DNA of 18,289 bases from contig JAZOWA010000016.1 of NCBI GenBank assembly GCA_045659025.1, forward strand, positions 1 through 18,289, in the 5' to 3' direction. The notes below the pieces were generated by a model. It worked only from the letters and a program-made list of their open reading frames with translations, was not told the origin of the DNA and did no database searches. Below are positions 13,965-18,289 of the stretch, piece by piece. The DNA comes from SIG455 sp045659025 (lineage in GTDB: Bacteria; Bacillota; Clostridia; UMGS1810). The first letter of the stretch is position 1, and every line of letters begins with the position of its first letter. The translations under genes were made by a program, and so were the position numbers.

Positions 13965-14819
13965 TTATCGGATATCAGGTATTACACTCTTAGGCTGTTC
14001 AAAAAGCTGTTCAGGATTCTCAAGGATTCTCTTAAACATCTTAAAAGCTGAAGCATAGTAGTGGCCATCACAGATTCTGTCGTCACAGGTGAAGGTGAAG
14101 TCGATCAATCTTTTCTTTTCCACTTCGCCCTTGCTGTTGAGTGCATACTCGGTTCTTTTTGAACCCATTGTGATAAACATAGGCAGATTACCGAAACTAT
14201 AGAGATGGTGGGCAACGGGGGGGATACCCAACGAACCCAGATTACTTATAAACATTGAGCCGTGGAAAGGACTTAAATTGGTAAGTGATTTGGGCAACAG
14301 ACCAAAGTAGTCGCAGAATCTCAATGCACCCACAGCAGATTTCAAAAACACCCTGGGCAACCGTACGAGCCATCTGATAAAGAAGTCCATGGAATTCTGA
14401 TCGCCTTCCTGCTTGTTGAGTGCAATTTCCTTATTGAGATTATTATATATTTCGTTCAACGTATCCTCGGGTGAAGCAAAAAGCTTGATAACAGATTCAG
14501 GGGCATTGAGTTTCATCTCTTTCTTTACCACCATGCATATCTGTATGCCGTTTCTTGCAAAAAGTCTCTGACCACGGATGTATCTGTTAATACCGGGACG
14601 TTGTGATACTACACGTACGTATGTTGCCATAAACAGATGCATCATTCCGAGACCGAGCATACCTTCGGCTCTTTTTTCTTTAATCAGTTCTTCACATTTG
14701 GATATATCGGCAGTTGCATAAAAGGAGTTAGCAGCACCAAGACGGTTAGCCATTATAAAAGGGGACACGGCGTCCATAGGCGCACCGCTTTTGATTCTTC
14801 TTCCTTCTTTTCTTAACAT
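13965..14819 (-). CDS. Stand-alone E2-like acyltransferase domain protein, altered catalytic motif
   Basis: The 284-residue product resembles the catalytic domain of 2-oxo acid dehydrogenase E2 acyltransferases (PF00198, chloramphenicol-acetyltransferase fold): FIMANRLGAANSF, RVVSQRPGINRYI, SPFHGSMFISNLGSLGIPP and a C-terminal CDDRICDGHYYASAF. It has no lipoyl or E1/E3-binding domain and no E1/E3 genes nearby, so it is not a dehydrogenase core. In E2 and CAT enzymes the motif is H-x-x-x-D-G with a catalytic His; here the His position is Asp247 (DDRICDG, 246-252), so the usual mechanism is not available. Function unknown. The frame is open upstream to TTG at 14882 and ATGs at 14855/14852, but these lack a ribosome binding site. 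ATG at 14819 (MLRKEGRR) has GGTG five bases upstream and gives the family-like N-terminus. Confidence 0.75.
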   Translation of the reverse strand: MLRKEGRRIKSGAPMDAVSPFIMANRLGAANSFYATADISKCEELIKEKRAEGMLGLGMMHLFMATYVRVVSQRPGINRYIRGQRLFARNGIQICMVVKKEMKLNAPESVIKLFASPEDTLNEIYNNLNKEIALNKQEGDQNSMDFFIRWLVRLPRVFLKSAVGALRFCDYFGLLPKSLTNLSPFHGSMFISNLGSLGIPPVAHHLYSFGNLPMFITMGSKRTEYALNSKGEVEKKRLIDFTFTCDDRICDGHYYASAFKMFKRILENPEQLFEQPKSVIPDIR

Positions 14820-14841
14820 TAGAACACCACGCTTTTTTGAA

Positions 14842-14882
14842 ATTATATGCATCATTGTATCATATAATACGACAAAAAACAA
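14842..14882 (-). promoter_or_regulatory. Probable promoter for the E2-like acyltransferase gene
   Basis: Read on the minus strand, TTGTTT (14877-14882) and TACAAT (14854-14859) are spaced by 17 bases. A perfect TATAAT (14842-14847) lies just downstream but without a good -35. Either would start transcription before the ATG at 14819 and supports that start over the upstream ones. Confidence 0.45.
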
Positions 14883-14963
14883 TATAAAATTCTCGTATCA
14901 TAAAAAGCGGTATTTGCGTTGATTCAGTGTGAATTTTTGAACAAAAACATTGTCTTGTTTTTA

Positions 14964-14984
14964 ACAATATTTAATATTTATTGT
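14964..14984. promoter_or_regulatory. AT-rich palindrome, possible Lrp-type operator
   Basis: ACAATA (14964-14969) and TATTGT (14979-14984) are inverted copies around nine A/T bases. The site lies in the 309-base gene-free gap 14820-15128, between the divergent acyltransferase-like and Lrp-family genes. Lrp-family proteins prefer AT-rich palindromes of about this size. The rest of the gap holds the promoters listed and nothing else recognised. Confidence 0.25.
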
Positions 14985-15002
14985 GGTGTAGGAGAGAAGG
15001 GG

Positions 15003-15031
15003 TTGCAATTCGGAAAACATTTTGTTATAAT
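15003..15031 (+). promoter_or_regulatory. Upstream promoter of the lrp-pnt operon
   Basis: TTGCAA (15003-15008), 17-base spacer, perfect TATAAT (15026-15031). It would give a leader of about 90 bases before the Lrp-family gene. Confidence 0.6.
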
Positions 15032-15072
15032 GTTAAAAAATCAAAATATATTTTGGATTTTTCGCGAATATA

Positions 15073-15101
15073 TTTACTTTTTTGTTCTTTTTTAATATAA
15101 T
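15073..15101 (+). promoter_or_regulatory. Downstream promoter of the lrp-pnt operon
   Basis: TTTACT (15073-15078), 17-base spacer, perfect TATAAT (15096-15101). Transcription would begin near 15108, leaving a short leader with AGAGGTGA (15115-15122). A TTCGCGAA palindrome (15061-15068) lies directly upstream. Confidence 0.55.
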
Positions 15102-15128
15102 TAGTGTATAAAATAGAGGTGAAATTAA

Positions 15129-15587
15129 GTGGATGCAATTGATTATGAGATTCTCGCTTGCCTCAAGGAAAATTCGAGGGAAAACGCCACCAACATCGGT
15201 GCAAAAATCCGTCTCTCGACTTCTGCGGTTATAGAGAGGATTAAGAAACTGGAGAACTCGGGTTTCATCAAGCAATATACTACTATAATAGATCAGAGTA
15301 TTCTTGGCCGTGATCTCAATGCTTTTATTACGGTTCGTCTTGAGCACCCCAAACATTATGAAAAGTTTGTAAACAGCGTGAAAGAGAATGCGTCTATCAC
15401 TGAGTGCTATTATATAGCGGGTGATTTTGACTTTATACTTAAGGTCGTTACCGACCAGAGAAAAGGTTTGGAAGAGATACTCAATTATATCAAGTCCATA
15501 GACGGTGTATCTTTCACACATACCTCGGTAGTGCTTTCAGAGAATAAGCACGAGGTATGCATTCTTCCCGAAAAAAGTAATTTATAA
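15129..15587 (+). CDS. Lrp/AsnC-family transcriptional regulator
   Basis: The 152-residue protein has the usual Lrp/AsnC length. Residues 1-50 form the helix-turn-helix domain (DAIDYEILACLKENSREN, then TSAVIERIKKLENSGFI). Residues from about 62 to 140 form the RAM ligand-binding domain with the YYIAGDFDFILKV motif. Such regulators respond to amino acids, often leucine or alanine. The gene starts with GTG six bases after AGAGGTGA, and no better start exists nearby. pntAA follows with no terminator between, so it is probably the first gene of the transhydrogenase operon and its local regulator (inference). Two promoters and a palindrome upstream would allow autoregulation. Confidence 0.92.
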   Translation: MDAIDYEILACLKENSRENATNIGAKIRLSTSAVIERIKKLENSGFIKQYTTIIDQSILGRDLNAFITVRLEHPKHYEKFVNSVKENASITECYYIAGDFDFILKVVTDQRKGLEEILNYIKSIDGVSFTHTSVVLSENKHEVCILPEKSNL

Positions 15588-15613
15588 AAATATATAAAAA
15601 GGTGGTTAAAAAA

Positions 15614-16771
15614 ATGATTATTGGTATTCCAAAAGAGATTATGCATGGTGAAGGCAGAGTATCTGCTATTCCCGAAACAGTTGCTTTGCTTAAAGCAGAG
15701 GGCTTTGAAGTTCTCGTTGAGAACACAGCGGGCGAGGGCGCACTTTTCTCTGATGCAGAGTATGCTGCAGCAGGCGCAACTATGATTGCTGACGCTGAAG
15801 AACTTTATGCAAAGGCAGACGTTATCTTAAAGGTTAAAGAGCCCCAGTTCAATCAGGCAAAGGGCAAACACGAAGTTGATATGATGCATGCAGGTCAGTA
15901 CCTCATCACATTCATTCATCCCGCATCCCCCGTTAACCACGAGATGGTTAAGAACATGGCTGCAAAGGGCGTAATCAGCCTTACACTTGACGGTGTACCC
16001 CGTATCTCAAGAGCTCAGAAGATGGACGCTCTTTCATCAATGAGTACTTGTGCAGGTTACAAAGGTATCCTGATGGCAGCAAATGATTTGAAGAAATTCA
16101 TCCCCCCGATCTTCTGTGCGGTGGGTCAGGTTAAACCCTGTAACGTACTCGTTATCGGTACCGGTGTTGCAGGTCTTCGTGCTCTTGCAACAGCTAAAGG
16201 CCTCGGTGCTATTACATACGCAGCAGATATCCGTCCCGCAGCTGCAGAGCAGGCAATGAGCCTTGGTGCAAAGATTATTGACACAGGCGTTCCTGCTGAA
16301 ATCGCAGTAGGTGAGGGTGGTTATGCTAACGAACTTCCTGAAGAATGGCTTGTTAAAGAGAGAGCAGCATTGGCAGAGGCAATCAAAGATATGGATATCA
16401 TCTTCTGTTCAGCTCTCGTTCCCAGCAAACTTGCTCCCGTAATCCTTACTGAAGAGCTTGTTAAGACAATGAAGCCCGGTTCTGTTATCGTAGATATCTC
16501 AATTGACCAGGGTGGTAACTGTGCTATCACCGATCCCGGTGAGACTGCAGTTAAACATCAGGTTACAATCGAGGGTATCAAGAATATCCCCGGTATGCTT
16601 CCCACAAGCTCAACCTGGATGTTCTCACACAATATCTACAACCTTGTTAAATATCTTGCTAAAGATGGCACAATCGCACTTGATATGGAAGATGATATCG
16701 TTAAAGGTATCCTCACCACAATCAATGGCGAGATAGTTCACAAAGGCGCTCTTGAAGCAATGAGCAAATAA
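15614..16771 (+). CDS. pntAA: NAD(P) transhydrogenase subunit alpha-1 (NAD-binding domain I)
   Basis: The 385-residue protein is the soluble NAD(H)-binding domain I of proton-translocating transhydrogenase, which moves hydride from NADH to NADP at the cost of proton entry. The alanine dehydrogenase/PntA N-terminal pattern is clear (IGIPKEIMHGEGRVSAIPETV), as are the RAQKMDALSSMS loop of the active site and the NAD site VIGTGVAGLRALATAKGLGA (Gly182, Gly184, Gly187). Its length matches the separate alpha-1 subunit of Rhodospirillum rubrum. The presence of pntAB and pntB downstream excludes alanine dehydrogenase. The chosen ATG at 15614 has AAGGTGG eight bases upstream; an in-frame GTG at 15602 lies within that site and has none of its own. 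Confidence 0.93.
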   Translation: MIIGIPKEIMHGEGRVSAIPETVALLKAEGFEVLVENTAGEGALFSDAEYAAAGATMIADAEELYAKADVILKVKEPQFNQAKGKHEVDMMHAGQYLITFIHPASPVNHEMVKNMAAKGVISLTLDGVPRISRAQKMDALSSMSTCAGYKGILMAANDLKKFIPPIFCAVGQVKPCNVLVIGTGVAGLRALATAKGLGAITYAADIRPAAAEQAMSLGAKIIDTGVPAEIAVGEGGYANELPEEWLVKERAALAEAIKDMDIIFCSALVPSKLAPVILTEELVKTMKPGSVIVDISIDQGGNCAITDPGETAVKHQVTIEGIKNIPGMLPTSSTWMFSHNIYNLVKYLAKDGTIALDMEDDIVKGILTTINGEIVHKGALEAMSK

Positions 16772-16790
16772 TTTATTTTGAATATTCAAC

Positions 16791-16827
16791 CACATCAACC
16801 CGCACTCATTCGGTGCGGATTGATGTG
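16791..16827 (+). other. Intercistronic stem-loop between pntAA and pntAB
   Basis: CACATCAA (16791-16798) pairs with TTGATGTG (16820-16827), and after one mismatch CCGCAC (16800-16805) pairs with GTGCGG (16813-16818) around a seven-base loop. No T-run follows; the pntAB ribosome binding site TGGAGG starts five bases later. It is better explained as message stabilisation, processing or a translational brake than as a terminator. Confidence 0.72.
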
Positions 16828-16846
16828 TATATGGAGGATTTAATTT

Positions 16847-17140
16847 ATGGGAATTATCTTGATACTCATATTTGTGGTGTCTGCAATCGTTGGTTATTTC
16901 ATTATCAATAAAGTGCCCACACTTTTGCACACACCCCTTATGTCGGGAATGAATGCCCTTTCGGGTATAACCGTTCTCGGCGCTCTCACAACCATAGCAG
17001 TGGTTGTTAAAGAGTACAATGCCGTTGTAAGCACAATAATCGGCATTCTGGCAATTGTTTTTGCTATGGTCAATGTTGTGGGCGGTTTTGCCGTTACAGG
17101 CAGAATGCTCAGAATGTTCAAGTCAAAGGAGGACAAATAA
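16847..17140 (+). CDS. pntAB: NAD(P) transhydrogenase subunit alpha-2 (membrane)
   Basis: This 97-residue protein has three hydrophobic segments (about 2-19, 33-55 and 60-84). The segment HTPLMSGMNALSGITVLGAL is the conserved one of the PntA C-terminal membrane domain. It supplies part of the proton channel (domain II) together with PntB. In enterobacteria it is fused to domain I; here it is a separate gene, as in R. rubrum. TGGAGG lies nine bases before ATG, and the pntB start directly follows its stop. Confidence 0.93.
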   Translation: MGIILILIFVVSAIVGYFIINKVPTLLHTPLMSGMNALSGITVLGALTTIAVVVKEYNAVVSTIIGILAIVFAMVNVVGGFAVTGRMLRMFKSKEDK

Positions 17141-18289
17141 ATGATATCAGCTACAGCTTATTATATTATCAGTGCTGTCCTCGTTTTGGGCGTTCTTATT
17201 GGTATCAGTATGATGAGTAAGGTTAAGAGTGCCAATAATGGTAACACACTTTCCGCCATATGCACACTTATTGCAATCCTCGTAGTAATGTATAACTGCG
17301 AAATCTTAACAGCCTGGCAGGCATGGCTCGGTCTTGCAATTGGTGCTGTGATCGGTATTATCGGTGCAGTTAAAGTCAAGATGATCGAGATGCCTCAGGC
17401 GGTAGCGCTTCTTAATGGTTTCGGCGGTCTTGCGAGTGCATTGGTTGCGATTCTTACCATTCAGCAGACAGATGCAAAGTTTGAGATTTATGTAGGCGCA
17501 ATTGCTCTTGTTGTAGGTTTTGTAACCTTCACAGGTAGCGTAGTTGCAGCAGGCAAACTCCATAAACTTCTTCCCCAGAAACCTGTTGTGTGGAAGGCTC
17601 ATTCCCTCATCGTAGCACTTACTATCATTGCTACAGTTGTTGCAGTTGTTTTTGCTCCTGAGGATATGCTTATTATTTCTGTCCTTTCCGCTTTCTTCGG
17701 TATCGCTTTTGCAATCCGTGTAGGCGGTGCGGATATGCCTATCACAATTTCACTTCTCAACTCCTTGAGCGGTGTTGCCGGCGGTATCGCTGGTATTGCT
17801 GTAGGTGACGTTCTTCTCGTTGCTATCGGTGGTGTGGTAGGTGCATCAGGTCTTCTTCTTACACAGATTATGTGCAGAGCAATGAACAGAAGTCTCATCA
17901 GCATTCTTGTGGGTGGTAAGGTTAAGAAGGCTGCTCCCAAGGCAGAGGAACCCGTGGCGGTAGCCAAGGAAGAACCTGCTGAAGAACCTAAGGCAAATGT
18001 TGCTGATATTCTTACTAATGCCAAGAAAGTACTCATCGTACCCGGTTATGGCATGGCACTTGGTCAGGCGCAGGGTATAGTTAAGGCCTTTGCCGATAAA
18101 CTCGAAGCCAACGGTGCAGAAGTTAAATACGCTATCCATCCTGTAGCGGGCAGAATGCCCGGTCATATGAACGTACTTCTCTGTGAGGTTGACGTTCCTT
18201 ATGATAAACTCTATGAAATGGATGCAATCAATGACGAATTCGCAGAGTGCGATGTAGCAGTTATCGTAGGTGCGAATGACGTTGTAAAC
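17141..18289 (+). CDS. pntB: NAD(P) transhydrogenase subunit beta (partial, runs off the window)
   Basis: The frame is open from ATG at 17141 to the window end, 383 codons without a stop; the family is about 460 residues, so roughly 80 C-terminal residues are missing. The N-terminal part has multiple membrane helices of domain II with RVGGADMPITISLLNSLSG (Asp198). A charged Ala/Pro/Glu-rich linker of about 25 residues (KAEEPVAVAKEEPAEEPK) joins it to domain III, which binds NADP(H): VPGYGMALGQAQ (300-311), HPVAGRMPGHMNVLL (333-347) and GANDVVN at the edge. It acts in the cytoplasmic membrane with PntAA and PntAB. AAAGGAGG ends eight bases before ATG, and the start abuts the pntAB stop, so coupling is likely. 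Confidence 0.93.
   Translation, partial: MISATAYYIISAVLVLGVLIGISMMSKVKSANNGNTLSAICTLIAILVVMYNCEILTAWQAWLGLAIGAVIGIIGAVKVKMIEMPQAVALLNGFGGLASALVAILTIQQTDAKFEIYVGAIALVVGFVTFTGSVVAAGKLHKLLPQKPVVWKAHSLIVALTIIATVVAVVFAPEDMLIISVLSAFFGIAFAIRVGGADMPITISLLNSLSGVAGGIAGIAVGDVLLVAIGGVVGASGLLLTQIMCRAMNRSLISILVGGKVKKAAPKAEEPVAVAKEEPAEEPKANVADILTNAKKVLIVPGYGMALGQAQGIVKAFADKLEANGAEVKYAIHPVAGRMPGHMNVLLCEVDVPYDKLYEMDAINDEFAECDVAVIVGANDVVN

Noticed and set aside
14820..14882. Upstream TTG or ATG starts for the acyltransferase-like gene
   Set aside because: They lack ribosome binding sites and would place the probable promoter inside the coding region.
15033..15521. Leftward open frame of 162 codons opposite the Lrp-family gene
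   Set aside because: It runs through the promoter region and has a lysine/isoleucine-rich tail typical of AT-rich noncoding sequence.
15602..15613. GTG at 15602 as the start of pntAA
   Set aside because: The GTG lies inside the AAGGTGG ribosome binding site of the ATG at 15614, which gives the normal N-terminus.
15614..16771. Alanine dehydrogenase instead of transhydrogenase subunit
   Set aside because: The fold is shared, but the adjacent membrane subunit genes and the RAQKMDALSS loop identify transhydrogenase domain I.

Overview
The window looks like a chromosomal segment of an anaerobic, probably gut-associated, Bacillota/Clostridia bacterium. The support is indirect: strong AGGAGG-type ribosome binding sites, sigma-A-like TTGACA/TATAAT promoters with AT-rich spacers, intrinsic hairpin terminators, a Clostridia-typical gene mix (AzlCD, stand-alone E2-like acyltransferase, COG2509 flavoprotein, three-gene transhydrogenase) and heavy use of CCC proline codons. 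No rRNA, tRNA, CRISPR array or transposase gene was seen.

Region 1 (1-1259): a nested imperfect palindrome (18-124), a bidirectional terminator (168-207), a leftward DeoR-family repressor gene (284-1039), and a dense divergent control region holding two back-to-back promoters and four TTTCGTTT-type boxes.

Region 2 (1260-9332, rightward): a six-gene operon of class III aminotransferase, Gfo/Idh/MocA oxidoreductase, L-fucose-isomerase-like protein, FGGY kinase, ceramidase-N-domain-like hydrolase and CapA-like metallophosphatase-fold protein. It ends at a strong terminator (9342-9369). The enzyme set fits uptake and breakdown of an amine- or amide-bearing sugar or polyol: amide hydrolysis, deamination, redox change, aldose-ketose isomerisation, phosphorylation. 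The phosphorylated product would be the natural inducer for the DeoR protein. No known pathway with exactly this gene set is recognised, no aldolase or transporter is present, and the substrate is unknown. This is the most interesting part of the window.

Region 3 (9382-13951, rightward): a YgjV-type membrane protein, the AzlC/AzlD branched-chain amino acid exporter, and two FAD-dependent oxidoreductases (HI0933/YhiN type and COG2509 type), tightly spaced and closed by a bidirectional terminator.

Region 4 (13965-14819, leftward): a stand-alone E2-like acyltransferase whose catalytic-motif histidine position reads Asp.

Region 5 (15003-18289, rightward): an Lrp/AsnC regulator followed by pntAA, pntAB and pntB (cut by the window end), encoding a proton-translocating NAD(P) transhydrogenase in the three-polypeptide arrangement. 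A stem-loop without a U-tract separates pntAA from pntAB, resembling the one after the aminotransferase gene.
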